Shown: positions 21,572 to 34,677, counted from the first letter of the stretch. The stretch is DNA of 64,000 nucleotides from Capsicum annuum (GCF_002878395.1 NC_061115.1:56138197-56202196), one strand, 5' to 3'. Notes: generated by a model from the letters alone, not told the origin. Translations and numbers: made by a program.

Positions 21572-24500
21572 TGTCACGCCCTATACTGAACCGATCAAAA
21601 ATGCACACAACGTATGGCTGGCATTATTCGTCATGACTCTCGAGTTTTGAAAATCATTTCTAGAGTTGCCACCTAACTTTTTAGGGAAATTAGGAAAAAC
21701 CATTTTATGTAGAAAACTCTATTTTGGCCTTTCAAAAATATTTAGAGATTTTGAGTAAGGGTTTTGGTTACCCGGAGGGAAGGTATTAGGCACCCCTCAG
21801 AGCTTATCCGAAGATAGTCCTTAAACTCAATTTAGGAAAACGTTTGAAAAAAAATATGTTTTCTTCGATCTACCAAAGGAAAATGTTCAAGATGTAGTTT
21901 TCAAAAATTAAAATTAAAATAATATAAACCATGTATCAAAGAATGTATGACGTATAGTGTGATCAAATAAAATACGTACGTATATTTGGGTGTAGTATAG
22001 GAGGCAAATGTGAAGAGAAAATATATGTAATATATAGAAAGTAGTATACATGTAAAATATGTTTTTACAGCACATGAGCACCCGTAGGTATTGTATGTGT
22101 AATGATGACAAAATAGCACATATAATGCATAAAAGAAAATAAAAAAATATTTGAGATGTATATTGTACCTAAGATAATTTATGAGTGTATGCACACATAT
22201 AAATAGTAATATTATAGATATATGTGTATTGAGTTGTGGGAGTGTAAAATATGTACAGTATGTGCATATATATAAAACAAGTGCATATAAAAGTTAATTT
22301 ATGCGCATGGTGATGTGTTTGGAAAATAATATATGTGTCATACTTAAGTATTTGCAAAAAGAATATTTCAAATAAGGTTAAACTTCTAGAAAGAAATTAA
22401 TTTAAAATGGAAATGGATCGATTTTAGCAATGCTTGATAGTTTACTTATTATTTAAGCCCGATGTTTAAACTATTTCTTTGTAGATAAGAGGAACAATTA
22501 CCTTTCCATCATTTTAACCTTAATTTTTTTTTAATATAGGAGCAGTCAGTAGCAAAATGTGATATTTATACAAAGAAGCAGTACTTCCAGGCCCTACGAA
22601 TAACTGAAAAGAACGTTACCCACTTTTGTTTATTGAAAATCCGAGATAAGAAACAACGGTATACGTTAACGGCAGATTGAAGATTGTTTTAACAAAGTTT
22701 CTTAGTCTATGCCAAATCACACAAAGCATGTTAGCAAGTAACAATGTCAATAATAACGTGATGTAAAGGACAATGAAAATTAAAGCATTGGGTTCCTTGT
22801 AGCCCAAAACTCCTAATACTTGACTCTGACAGCGTACGGTCCTCCTATAGCTGCTGACCCAAAACCCTTTTGGATCATGAATGAGTTTCAAATGAGAACT
22901 CCAACTCTGCGATTGTTTCATGAAATAAAAGGAAGGAGGAAAATATTAGAAATCAATTCATCAATTACGAAGAATACAATAGAGAAAATAACAAAGACAT
23001 ATCAACAGAGCCATACTTTGAATAATCAAAATTAAGAGTTAAACACTCATTAGCAAAAAGAAAGTCACGACAACTGTCTATCTACAGGTTTAAAGAGATC
23101 GTATAGCACCACGTTCGAGTCTTTAACGAATTAAGAGCGAACAACGAATCATAATTGAAAATTCACGAATACATAAGTTATATATATTTTCACATAATCG
23201 GTCAAACGTGGATAATACAACGAAGCCCCTTTTGACTTATGATCTCTCCTAAATTAATATTACAAACTTGAGTCAATGAAGATAAATGTAGGCAATTTAA
23301 AAGAGTATGTAAAACAAAACCAGATTTGAAATAGAAAAAGAAAAAACGATAAATCTTATCTCTAATCTCTTCTTTAACTCCCTGGAACCTTATATGATTT
23401 TTAAACTAAGTTTTGGTTAAAATAAAAGGTGAAGAAATAGACATACGTGGTCATTTTAGGCATTAAAAATAGCTACAGTCAACCACAGTTAGAGATTAGA
23501 CTTGATCAATTTCTTTATCTTGTTCAAATGATGACGTGAAACAACACAAATCTGCTTTTTTGGGTTAACCTTTTACATCCTATATTATTTTGACAATTAT
23601 TTGAAGGCATGACCACACATCACATATTTATATAAAAAGAAATGCATATAATAGTTATATGAGATGAGGCGTGTAAAGACAAAACAAGACGAGGACGCGA
23701 GGTAATTAACACATAATCTTGATACTAAGATGTCTCACATATACAAAAGTCAGGTCAAGCCAAAGAAGGGAGACAAAGATGAAATAAGAAAATAAATTTT
23801 ACATATTGTCACATATTTTGATCATGAAACTGCCACAAGTATAACAAACGAGACATTGATGGTGCAGGACAAGATGATTTCAAGTACTCTTCTTAGAATG
23901 GAAACAACGAAAGAACACAAAAAGCGCTTGCCGGAAAATAGAATATCTCAAAAGGATACATGTGTTTCATGTTTCGTAGGCTTATATTTTGATAGCAAAT
24001 AAATAGGATATCGGTCATACATATTGAACCAATATAAGCTTCAACCGAAACCACTTCCATGAACTTGACTTGAAGACAACAAGCAATACAACAATAGCCG
24101 ATTAGAAGCTAAAATAGATTATATTTACTTTCTAATTTGTATATTCAACCATGAGATAGATTCATAAAATAAAAAATTTTACTGTACAGGCAACAAAGCA
24201 ATAAGAACAAAGATTAACATCAGGACGTAATTGCACATTAAAGAAAAGGAGAAGTATATAGAAAATCAAATTTGTACATATTTGATAACAATAATTAAAA
24301 GTAGAGTCATAGTCCCGAACTTAATCGATGGATAGAAAATATCAACATACAAATAGATTTGAACCAAAATCACAAGCTCACACGTTAAAAAACAACCAAA
24401 ATTGAAAAAAGGAATGTTATAGATGAGTGTTCAACTTACTTTGGCAGCAAAATCTGGGTTTCGATAGCAAGGTTCTGACAGTAAAAACTCAAACTCCTAT

Positions 24501-24707
24501 ACTCAGAATTTGGACCGAAATCGAAAAGAAGTCATCGATTTTGAGATGCCTTTTGTTCTACTGGTTTTCAATTTGTTGACGTGCCTTTCCACTGACCTTG
24601 AACTCTTGTTTTTCTCATGGATCTTTGCTCTTTTTTTACTTTGCTTTTTTTTCTCTCTGAGTTTCTTATGAATTTTTTGCCTGCCCTCTTAGAGATAACG
24701 AGGACCC

Positions 24708-24716
24708 ATATTTATA
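24708..24716 (-). promoter_or_regulatory. TATA box of the Tat LTR
   Basis: TATAAATAT on the minus strand, followed by GGGTCCTCGTTATCTCTAAG and a purine-rich leader, is the expected U3/R junction of the LTR. Confidence 0.5.
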
Positions 24717-25186
24717 GGCGAATACGTACTTGAAAGTTCGGATTCGACACTCGATTTAAGAAAAACGTGATGAAAAAATTGGTTTGAAATTTATTCAAAA
24801 ATCTAAAACAAATTTCTTGCTTTTCCAGGCCATTAATGGCGATTTTGACTCCTTTTTTCATTGTTATACGGATTAGAGGACTGTTTTTTCTGTTCTTGAA
24901 GGATTCGTGGGCTGAAGGGTCGGTTTTGGTGGGATTCTCGTGCAGGTGGTGGTAGGTGGCCAACTATGGTGGTTAGAGAGGTTCCGTTTTCGGCAAAGTG
25001 GAGAAGGGGCGGCGATGAGAAGGGTGAAAGAGGGGCGACCATCGTTGCTATTTTGAGAAAAGGATATTGGGACTATACGATGGTTTCTCACTGTAAAACT
25101 TATGCGTGTATTAATATTTCCAAGGTACAGACGCATAAGATGCACTGGTTCTTTGAAAAATTGACTAAAATTTAGATCGTTTGATT

Positions 25187-25680
25187 GTTTGACCGGACGA
25201 TTTAAATTTAATCTTAAGATAAGAAATAATTAAATATATAGGATACATATAAAATAGAATAATTGAAAATTTGGAACCTTTGGATTAAAATAAATCAACA
25301 AATCAAATCAATTTCTGCTAGTCGGATAAATTTGGACCGATTCTGATCCGATCAATCTTTTGATCTGACAATCCTAAAAGATTATCCTTAAAAATAATAA
25401 TAGCAAGAAATAATAAAAATAAAATGTATGTATATACGGATAAATATATGAAAAGTCAATTTTTAAATGACTATTTTTTTATTCGTTCAACATTTGATCG
25501 GACGGTTCGAATTTAGTTTAAAGAGAAGAGGAAGGAAGAAAAAATAAATATATAATAAATAGATAATTAAATAAATAAAAATAAATTATATAAACCTATA
25601 CATATAAAAAATAACTAAAAATTTTGGGATCCTTCGGATTAAAATAAATTGACGGATTAGGTTAATTTGTATCTGTTGAG
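25187..25680. repeat. Imperfect internal direct repeat in the Tat LTR
   Basis: The stretch starting GACCGGACGATTTAAATTTA (about 25190) and ending GGATTAAAATAAATCAACAAATC is repeated from GATCGGACGGTTCGAATTTA (about 25497) to GGATTAAAATAAATTGACGG, a step of about 310 bp. It lies in the promoter half (U3) of the LTR. Confidence 0.5.
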
Positions 25681-26050
25681 GTGGAATGACAAAGTGGACA
25701 TAGGAATTGTACTGAGTTTCAGGATAATTTTTGGGATCTTGGTTGAAATTTATAAAATAAGAGTTGGGTTTGGATGAAATAAAAATTGAAGTTGGATTGT
25801 TGTCGGACCGAATACTCTTTTTCTATTGAAATTAATTTTATCGATATTTCCTGCTATTCTAAAATTATTTTAGTATGTACGTACATAAATATAGACATAA
25901 TTTGTATACGTGTCTGATTTACTATCTTCATAACTTAATATTTATAATTTTGACAAAATACGTATATATATAAATATGTATATATAATTTTTATATATAA
26001 GAATTAAATCAAAAAAATATGTACATTATATTAATATAATGATGATAATA

Positions 26051-26078
26051 CACACACACACACACATATATATATAGT
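26051..26078. repeat. (CA)n(TA)n microsatellite
   Basis: A run of ACACAC passes into ATATAT inside the LTR. Confidence 0.85.
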
Positions 26079-27019
26079 CCTAAAGTATCGACTGAAAAAT
26101 ACAATTAGAAAAAAATGCGAATGCAACTACCAATTTTTTTTTTGATTTCGCTGTTAAAATATTTTATATTATGATAGAAAAATAAATTCTCTTTTATTTT
26201 AAAATTTGAAGAGATAGAGATAAAAATACAAATTTTATTTCTTATTTTATTATTTTTTTTTGAAAAAATTATATAGGGTTAAGAAGCATCAGCAAAATAA
26301 TTAGAGGAAAAAGAGCAAGCCAAAATTGGGTGTCAACAGTTTTCCCTGGGTGGCTGAAGATTTATGTGAAAATTTTTGGACAATCACATTGACTTAATCA
26401 ATTTTGCCTCGGGCAAAATGAAATGTTTCAAAGATTATGGTCGGGCTTCAATTTCTGAGCTACCTACCTATCTTGGATTTTATGAGAAATCACACCATTT
26501 ATAGTTCGAATTGTAGCAAATTTTGTTAAATATCAAAATTTACCTCAATGTAGAGTCATGGTGCCACTAGGTTCCTTTGAAGATGATAACAAAGATTTCA
26601 GCATGAATGAAATGGATACGGTGCGCTTATCCTTGAGATGGTTGTTTCGGATAGCTGAGAGTGAGAAGGTGTTGAATAGTAATATCTGTTGAGATTTTGG
26701 AAGAAAAGGTATTGTGGATTTTTGAAAATTGCCCCAGTGTTGAATTAGGACGGCACTAGGCGGTGACACTAAGGGAAAATAGATAACTGAGCTGAGTCGA
26801 GTTGAGTTTCTTTGTCGGATTCCTTGACGTAGCTAGGGATGCTTGACATTCCGCTAGCTTGCCCCAGTTTGCTGCTAAAAAGATAGTTCCATATTGTACT
26901 GCATGATCCTATAAAATAGGTAACAAAAGGGGTAAAAAGCACCTATTGAAATTGTAATGTAAAGAGTAGAGTTAGATATTCAAACTAGTATTGTGATCTT
27001 CGTTTGTGGAGGCCTCCGA

Positions 27020-27365
27020 CTGGTGGGGTAATGACTGAATTGTAAAGAGCCTCCATCGGCTGAGCAGTTATTGTAAAATAAAAGCCATCCAACTGGCGAG
27101 AAGTTGAGCCATCCAACTGGAGAGCAACTGAAGAATAAGCCATCCAACTGGCGTGTAATTGTTGAAAAAATAAACGTCATTCGATTGGTGAGCAATTGGA
27201 GAATAAGATATTCGATTGGAGAGTAGCTGTTGAAAAATAGATGCCATCTGACTAGCTGGCAGTTATTAAGAAGGAAATGACATCCGACTAGCGAATAGTT
27301 ATTGAGAAGCAAATATTATCCGACTGGCAAGTAGTTTTTAAGAAGTAAAACCTCCAACAGCGGGA
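27020..27365. repeat. Minisatellite, about 40-60 bp units
   Basis: The phrase GCCATCCAACTGGCGAG or a variant (CATTCGATTGGTGAGCAATTG, CATCCGACTAGCGAATAGTTATTGAGAAG) recurs about nine times. The unit includes a variable linker ending GAAAAATAAA or GAAGAAA. Confidence 0.8.
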
Positions 27366-27609
27366 TATTTTCCTAAAAGTAACTGCCTTGTCTTGGCAAG
27401 GCAACCTATGATCTGAACCAGATGATGGTATTTCTACTAGAATTTAATGTTGCTATGATAGTGGCTTTCGTACTACCATGGCAGTGGGTTCAGATGCGTC
27501 TGTTGTAATAGCAGTCTTTCTGGTGTGCTTGCTATGGTGTGAGTCTCTGATTAGCAAGCTGTGTTCTGTTTGCTGAAATATGTTTCTCTTATATGAAGGA
27601 GTGTTGTTT

Positions 27610-27815
27610 TGCTTATGTATATTCATTGATTTATGGCGGGGTGTCGTGCTGCTCATTTATATCTTCCAATATGGTAGAGGGTCACTTTGCTTACTTATGT
27701 ACAATCTTTGAAATATGAAATTTGACTTGTTTGCTTATGTACAATCCTCGAAATGCGAAGCACAACTTTGTTTACTTATATACAGTCCTCAGAATGTGGA
27801 AGCTTGACTTTTTTG
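27610..27815. repeat. Minisatellite, about 53-60 bp units
   Basis: TTTGCTTACTTATGTACAATC recurs with variants near 27610, 27680, 27730 and 27770, each followed by TYCGAAATGYGAA and a GACTTG-like run. Confidence 0.75.
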
Positions 27816-27824
27816 AATTCAGGA

Positions 27825-27935
27825 GAAACTCCCCGATTGGCGAAGTTATTCGGCACAGTTAGATGATGATTCTTCGATTGGCGAAGTTATTTGTCGTAGT
27901 GAAGTTGCTAGCTTCGATTGACGGAGTTTATTGGA
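27825..27935. repeat. Minisatellite, about 48 bp units
   Basis: Three units begin at CCCCGATTGGCGAAGTTATT, TTCTTCGATTGGCGAAGTTA and GCTTCGATTGACGGAGTTTA, each followed by a G(C/T)ACAGTTAGATGA-like run. Confidence 0.7.
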
Positions 27936-28544
27936 AAAAGTAAAATAGCCTAATTTTCTTTTAAGGATCCTCTTTTATTCGTCTCTGATCCGTGTCTTCA
28001 AAATGTACCTACGAAAGAATTCAAATAAAATTCTTAGAGTTAGGAAGGATTAGTATAAATGTATGTAAAGAGAATAAAGTAAGAAAGGAGTATTTGGCTC
28101 ATGTTGTAGTGATAAGTTGCATGATATCTCCAATCCCGTTAAAAATCTTGACTTGTGGGTGTTGGAAGGGGGTGTTGATTTGTGTCGACTTAGGGATCCT
28201 GGATTTGTCTACAGAATTCTCCAATACTCCCTCGACTGCTCGATCAATCCCAAATCTGGAGTCTCTGTAGGTGTGAAAATAGGAAAGTACTTTGAAATAT
28301 ATATATGTATATACATATATACATATGTTTTCACAAATATATTATGTATATATACTAATCTTTTATCGTTCTTAGATTATGACACATTCGAAACTCCATT
28401 AAGCCTCAATTTGTTGATTGTGACCCACGTGGCTTTATCCTTCGAGTTGAGTTTTTCTGACTTTATCGATTCTATGATGATTTTGCCAGCGAGATCACTT
28501 ATATTTAGGGGCTATACTATGAGTGAAAGGGGATTTTCCTAAAG

Positions 28545-28990
28545 GTAAGACTGAACCTTTCAGGTTGCTTACGTATCATTAAAATAGGAATCAAGTTTGT
28601 ACCTAGTTTGAGGGAAGAGAAAAAAACATGAAATGCAGTGATTGAATCTGACTCAGACTTCCTACATATCCAAGTGGAATCAGGTCATGACGTAGTTTAA
28701 TTACAATGGGAGAGATGAAAATATGGAGTGCAATGACCGAGCCTGACTCAGGCTGCCTACATATCCCAGTGGAATCAGGTCAGGCTGTAGTTTAGTATAA
28801 TGAAAGAGTAAAATATGAAGGGACCAAATCCGATGATGATTGCCTACGTATCCCGCCAGGGAAGTCAGGACGAGCGTAGTTATGAATACATGAAAGGATG
28901 ATGTTTTTGGTTTTTTCTAAGGAAAATCAGACCCTATGTAGGTTGCCTACGTATCTTGTTGTGGGAATTCAGGCTAATACATAGTTCTGT
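28545..28990. repeat. Minisatellite, about 85-100 bp units
   Basis: Five units carry TGCCTACRTATCCCAGTGGAATCAGG followed by a (T)GTAGTT run, near 28565, 28665, 28765, 28840 and 28940. The two central units are the best preserved. The array ends just 3' of the Tat integrase. Confidence 0.8.
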
Positions 28991-29045
28991 TACATTAAAG
29001 AAAATGCAAAAAGTACAAAGAAACAACAACTAGTCCTAATATCTT

Positions 29046-31717
29046 CAAATATAGTACTTCTTAATAGCGTTTGAATTGATCAACTTCGTGCATATTGTGC
29101 CGTCCATCTTTGCAAGTATTACTGCTCTTCCTGAGAGTACTCGGTGAACTATGTACAGACCTTGCCAATTTGGCATAAATTTTTCCTTGGCTTTATTTTA
29201 GTGAGGGAATATCTTCTTCAATGCTAATTGTCCTAGTCTGAATCGACGAGGCTTGGCCTTCCTATTGAACGCCTTGATCATTCTATTTTGATAGAATTAA
29301 CCATGATAGACTGTGTCCAATCTCTTCTCATTAATAAGTATTAACTATTCGATCCTGCTATGAATCCATTCAGCATTTTCTAGACCAATCTCCTGGATGA
29401 TTCTCAATGAAGGTATCTCCACTTCCGTAAGTATCACTGCTTTCGAACCGTAAACCAACATGTAAGGAGTTGCCCCAGTAGAAGTTCTAATTGGATGTGA
29501 TGTCCAAGTAAAGCATATGGCAGCTTCTCATGCCATTCCCTATTAGCGTCTAATATCATTCTCAAGATCCTCTTAATGTTCTTTGTAGCTTCAACTGCTC
29601 CATTCATTTGCGGTCGATATGCTGTGGAGTTTTGATAAGATATCTTAAGCCTTTCACAAATCTCTCTCATCAGGTCGTTATTCAAATTGGCCCCGTTGTC
29701 TATTATGATTGACTCTAGAATTCCAAATCCACAGACCAAGTTGTTACGAACGAAATCTTCTACCATCTTCATAGTTATGGCCTTATGTGTTGAGGCCTCA
29801 ACACACTTTATGAAATAGTTGATAGCTACCAAAATAAAATGATATCCATTTGACACTAGAGGCTCTGTGGGCTCAATAACATCCATACCCCAAGCAACAA
29901 ACAGCCAAGGAGAACCCATCACATTGAGCTCATTTGGTGGAACCTGTATAAAATCCCCATGGACTTGACATTGGTGACATTTCTTCTCGTAACGGATGTT
30001 ATCCCTTTCCAAAAGTATCCAGCTCTCAAAATCTTCTTTCCAAGCATAAAACCATTTATGTGGGGTCCTCAAGTTCCTGCATGTATCTCCTCCAACAATC
30101 TTGTGGCTTCCAATGTGTCGACGCATCGTAGCAATCCTAATTTTGGAGTCCTCCTATATATGATTTCCCATTGAGAAAGAAGTGATTCCCCATCCTCCTC
30201 AAATTCCTCTTCTACTTGGTAGTAGCACTCTCTGAATATTCTTCTACTTTGAGCAACTTCTTGATGTCATAGTTCCACGGCTTTCCATCTGGTTCTTCAT
30301 CTACATGAAAACAATATGCTTGTTGATCGTGTATATCTACATTGTTGGTATCAATGTAATTTTTATTTGGATATTGAATTATTGAAGATAGTATTGCCAA
30401 GGCATCAACAAACTCATTTTGAATTCGGGGACATACTTGAACTCAATCTTCGTGAACCTCTTACTTAGCTCCCTAACACATTGTACATAGGGAAAGATTT
30501 TGTCATTGTTGGTAGCCTATTCTACTTGCACCTGATGGATCAACAAATTTGAATCCTCTATTACCAAAAGCTCTTTGATGTCTATGTCTACTGCATCCTA
30601 AGTCCGAGAATGCAAGCCTCATATTCTACCATGTTATTTGTGCAAGGAAACCTAAGTAATGTTGACCTATTTTTGAAACTAGAACTGCCCCAATTCTGAC
30701 TCTTTTAAAGTTTGATGCTTCTTCGAAGAACATTCTCCATCCATTATACGGCTGTAAAATGTTTTCTCCTGTAAACAATAACTCTTCTCCAGGAAAGTAG
30801 GTATTAAATGGTATGTAATCTTGATACACTAAATTTTTTGTTAGGTGATCAACTAAAACTTGTTCTTTGATGGATTTTTATGTCACGTACACAATGTCAA
30901 ACTCGCTCAACAACATCTGCCTTTTTTTTATTTTTCCAGTAGGCATTGGCTTCTGAAAGATATACCTGAGTGGATCTATTCTTGAATCAAGTACGTGATA
31001 TACGCGGACAGGTAGTGCCTTAACTTCTGCGCAACCCAAGTTAATGCTTTAACAGTTCTTCTCCAACAACGTATTCCTTGATTCATACGGTGTAAACTTC
31101 TTACTCAGGTAGTAAATAGCCTGTTCTTTCCTCTCTATATCATCGTGTTGCCCTAACACACATCCAAATGCATTATCCATAACAGGTAGATATAACAATA
31201 ATGGCTTCATCGGCTCCCATGGAACCAATACTGGTGGGTTAGACAAATACTCCTTGATTTTGACAAAATTCTTCTGACATTCTTCAGTCCATCCAGTGGC
31301 AGCATCCTTCTTCAATAACTTGAATATTTGTTCACAAATTATCATGGACTAGGCTATGAATTGACTGATGTATTTGAGTCTTCCCAAGAAACTTATTATA
31401 TCCTTCTTGGTCTTAGGAGGTGGTAAGTCTTGGATTGCCTTTATCTTGGATAAATCTAACTCTATACCTCTCCTACTAACAATGAATCCTAATAACTTTC
31501 CTACGGGGACTCCAAAGGCGCACTTGGCCAAATTCAACTTTAGGTCATACCTTCGTAGCCTTTCAAAGAACTTTCATAAATCATCCAGGTGGTATGAACT
31601 CCTATTAGATTTTATGACGACATCATCCATATATGCCTCAATCTTTTTGTGAATCATATCATGGAAAAGAGTGATCATAACCCTCGTATAAGTTGTACCA
31701 ACATTCTTGAGTATAAA
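29046..31717 (-). pseudogene. Tat-lineage gypsy pol remnant: RT, RNase H, second RNase H, integrase
   Basis: Domains on the minus strand, 5' to 3': the end of reverse transcriptase with its active-site AYMDDVV (about 31615-31640) and GFIVSRRGIELDLSKIKAIQ (31349-31537); RNase H with WTEECQKNFVKIK and YYLSKKFTPYE (31049-31345); a second, plant-type RNase H region (about 30626-30880, WRMFFEEASNFKRVRIGAVL); a linker (30212-30400); then integrase (29434-30126) with zinc-finger CHQCQVHGD, VAWGMDVIEPTEP and the second catalytic Asp in IIIDNGANLNNDLM. A frameshift near 29434 leads into the C-terminal domain (KFMPNWQGLYIVHRVLSG), and the frame stops at 29046. The extra RNase H is diagnostic of the Tat lineage. 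Gag, protease and most of RT are missing because a Tekay LTR abuts at 31718. Several stops make it non-functional. Confidence 0.85.
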
Positions 31718-33776
31718 TGTCTGAGGGATATTAACGTATTTTTCCCTTAATCCAAGTCATCATAACATGACTTATATCAGCAATTTGGGCATAATTTGCC
31801 CATTCTCCTTTAATTTTCTCTCAAAGAAATCCTAAATACCTCCTAATAATCTCAAAATTTATTATCTTCTATTCAAGAAAACCAAGAAACTATGCTACCT
31901 AATCCAAGAACATTCAAGACAAGTTGATTATCTTTCAATATTAAAGCTTTAAGGTATGTTAGATGTTCATCCATGGGTTCGTTTCACCCATGGAGTCCAA
32001 GAATCCATTGTCAATATTAAAATCATGATCGTTACATGTTATCATGAACTATATCCATGAACTCCCATGAATTTTGATTTTCATACCATGTTTACATGTG
32101 TTTTCATTGCAATCAGCCCTTGACATGCTTGAAGGATGAAAATTTCATGTTAAATCCTTAACCCATGATTTTAGTATTGAATTTATGTTACTATCCCATG
32201 AATTAAACTATTCCCATGAATCCTTGGTAAGTTGATTTAACGTTATTTCAATTGTTTTCACGGGGAATACATTATAGTATGTTTTAAATGTTGTGGTTTC
32301 CATATCATGTTCATGCAAATTCTGAATAAAACCCGTGGTTTATGATTTGTTCATGTGATCGTGGTATCTTATCATGTTTTAAAGCACCCCCATGTTAAAG
32401 TCTTGACCCCCATGTGTTTGATGAAATTCTTAAGTGAATAATTATGAACAATGATTTTCTTTCATGGTTTCAAAACTTATATGTGTCCCTGTCGTTATTG
32501 TTATTGAGTCCTAAGAGTTATGAATACCCAAAATTTAGTTGTTTACTTAGTCTCAGTATTTTCAAAATGGTTTTAGACACATACAAGCAATATCAATTTA
32601 GCCAATTATTATGTCAATCAAATTTAGACCAGTTCAGTAATCCAAGTTAGTTCCTCTTTAGTTAAACTTAGTTCAATCCCGTAATCAGTGTCAGTTCAGT
32701 TGGGAGTAGGATTCAGCATCGAGCAAACCCAGGGATGGGGGAATTCCTATTAGTATAAGGTTTGACCCTTAGTAGCAATTCCTGAGTTACAGAACTACGT
32801 AACCAGCGTAGGTTTGAGATGTCTTCCTACTAGTTTAGTGTTGACACAATTATCATGAGTCTTTCTATTAGTTTATGGTTAACAAGATGTTGTCCTGCTA
32901 GTTTAGGGTTGACACAAAACCATTTTTAGTACTCGTGGTACGGTACTAGCACCCTTCCAACTGGGGTCACAGGTTAGACCCCAATTAGCTCATATTGGGG
33001 TATGTTGGTTAGATGATAGCTCCTACAGCTTCAATATTAAGTTCAGAACATAGTTCAATTTTGCTTGACCATAGAATACAGTTTATGAATTATTCAGTTA
33101 TCAGATTTAGTATTTCAATTTATAGACTATTTCATAATCAAGTTATATACTTGGTCATGCATTCTCAGAATTTATAATATTCACGTTTTTATATCAGTTA
33201 TTCAGTTATCTTATGTTATGTAGTCAATTATTATTCATGTACATAAGCTCTTCCGTATCAGCCTAACCCTATCTAGCATACCAGTACATTCAAAGTATTG
33301 ACCGCATAGTTATTTCTTACGCCATGATGTCTCATATCATAGGTTCAGATGCTCAGGTTCCCGATTACACTTAGACATTCCAGCACATCAACAATAGCAA
33401 CATCGGTGAGTCCTCATATTTTAAGGATTAATTATGTTCATTTCAGTGTTTTAAGTTCAATAGTCAGTTGGAGTTAGTTAGGGACCTGTCCCATCAACTC
33501 TTATTCAATCAATTTTAGAGGCTTTCAAACACTTCAGACAGTCAGTCAGTTTGTCATTATTTTATCAATTTTCAAACAGTTGTTTTTATACTTATAATTT
33601 AGTAATATTTTGGGTCTTTAAAACCTTATGGCGTATTTAGTTATTCCACACATATGTATCTTTTGTTATCAGTTTTATTTAGTGCTCACAGTGGGTACTA
33701 GATCATGGGTTAACTTGTGGTCACTAGTGACTGTAAGCACCACGCGGTGTCTAGGGTGTACTCTTGGGCCATTACA
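31718..33776 (+). mobile_element. 5' LTR of a Tekay-like Ty3/gypsy element (plus strand), about 2.06 kb
   Basis: The LTR begins TGTCTGAGGGATATT and ends TGGGCCATTACA. Four bases on lies the primer-binding site TGGTATCAGATCC. Its text matches the inverted LTR at 34678-37112 in several places, for example GTTCATCCATGGGTTCGTTTC and ATACCAGTACATTCAAAG, so both are one family. It interrupts the reverse transcriptase of the Tat element. Confidence 0.75.
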
Positions 33777-33780
33777 AACT

Positions 33781-33794
33781 TGGTATCAGATCCT
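33781..33794 (+). other. Primer-binding site of the plus-strand Tekay-like element
   Basis: TGGTATCAGATCCT is complementary to the 3' end of initiator Met-tRNA, with a change from the usual AGAGC. Confidence 0.7.
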
Positions 33795-33989
33795 AAGGTT
33801 TTAAAATGTCCTAGGGAGTCTTAAAGTCATCTTGAGTAGAGTCTTGTGCATGGGTGTAAAGAGTGCCACACTTATGGACAAGAGGCTACAAGGCATTTTA
33901 GGAAAATTTTCCCTTCTTGAAGTGTTCATGTCATGCGAGTGAGCATGAGCTCTATTTAAATTCTCCTTCTTAACCATTCTTTATTCTAT

Positions 33990-34677
33990 TATAGAAAATA
34001 CCTCCCAGAAAGAATAACAGAAGAAAGAATGGGAATTAGCCCGCACCTCTACCTATTCAGGAAGATCCCCTGAACGTGCATGTATTTTATGCCAAATTCA
34101 AAACTTCCTTTACTACTTTAACCCACTCAGAACAACCAACAGGCTACTATTCCAACCAATCCATTGGCTAATACCGCCTCAGCAAAATTTGGGATTTCGC
34201 TATGATGAATTCTCCTTTATTTTTAGGATTTAAGTCTGATGAGGATCCCCAGGAGTTTCTTGACATATTTTAGAAAGTGAGTGATATTATGGGTATCTCA
34301 TCTTGTGAGAGTGCAAAGTTGGTTGATTACCAGTTGTAGGATATAGCTCATACATGGTATAAGCACTTGAAGGAGGATAAAGGCACAAACACAGGGCCAG
34401 TAGAGTGGGAGGAGTTTTCCACGACCTTTTTAGACAGTTTCTTTTCTTTAGAGTTGAGGGAAGCTAAAGTTCTGGAGTTTATTCATTTGAAAAAGAGTAG
34501 TATGAGTGTAAAGGAGTATTCTCTTAAGTTTACCCATTTGGCTAGGTATGCTCCTTCGATGGTGGCTGATAACAGGTCTAGAATGAGTAAGTTTGTCTCT
34601 GATGTAGCTGATAGCGTAGTCAAGCAGTGTAGGACTGATATGTTTATTAAGGAGATGGACTTGTCTAGGCTTATGGT
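33990..34677 (+). pseudogene. Gag fragment of the plus-strand Tekay-like element
   Basis: After a Pro/Gln-rich N-terminal part, the retrotransposon gag domain reads FLGFKSDEDPQEFLDIF, then AHTWYKHLKED, WEEFSTTFLDSFF, LREAKVLEFIHLKKSSMSVK and SLKFTHLARYAP. It ends at MDLSRLMV, where the LTR of the minus-strand element begins (34678). Two in-frame TAG stops at 34271 and 34337 sit where the family usually has Gln, as expected for C-to-T change. The zinc knuckle, protease and pol are absent on this strand. Confidence 0.8.

Larger units (their letters stand above)
21572..26338 (-). mobile_element. 3' LTR of a Tat-lineage Ty3/gypsy element, about 4.8 kb
   Basis: The ends are TGTCACGCCC (21572) and GGGTGTCAACA (26338) on the plus strand, so the minus-strand LTR starts TGTTGACACCC, typical of large Tat/Ogre-type LTRs. 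The left part contains the text CTCTCGAGTTTTGAAAATCA and ACCCGGAGGGAAGGTATTAG, which recurs in Solanaceae Tat elements. A minus-strand TATA box lies at 24708-24716. A purine-rich run (CCAGGGAAAAC on the minus strand) precedes the LTR as a polypurine tract. The LTR is inserted in the Mutator/Ulp1 sequence. The matching 5' LTR is not in the window because the element is cut at 31717. Confidence 0.75.
26339..29045 (-). other. Non-coding 3' region of the Tat element, built of tandem repeats
   Basis: Between the end of integrase (29046) and the 3' LTR there are 2.7 kb without a recognised protein. Four separate minisatellites occupy much of it and are listed individually. The segment 28290-28345 is a TATACATATA-type microsatellite. 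Long non-coding 3' regions with such repeats are known in Tat-lineage elements. Confidence 0.55.

Noticed and set aside
21901..22357. Tyr/Phe/Ile-rich frames on the minus strand
   Set aside because: They result from TATA/ACAC-rich composition of the LTR and resemble no protein.
24833..25175. Overlapping Pro/Ser-rich frames on both strands
   Set aside because: They lie inside the Tat LTR, in several frames at once, with no recognised domain. They were treated as leader sequence of the LTR.
27992..28542. Plus-strand frames antisense to the Tat element
   Set aside because: They overlap each other in two frames, include minisatellite and TATACATATA repeat, and show no domain.
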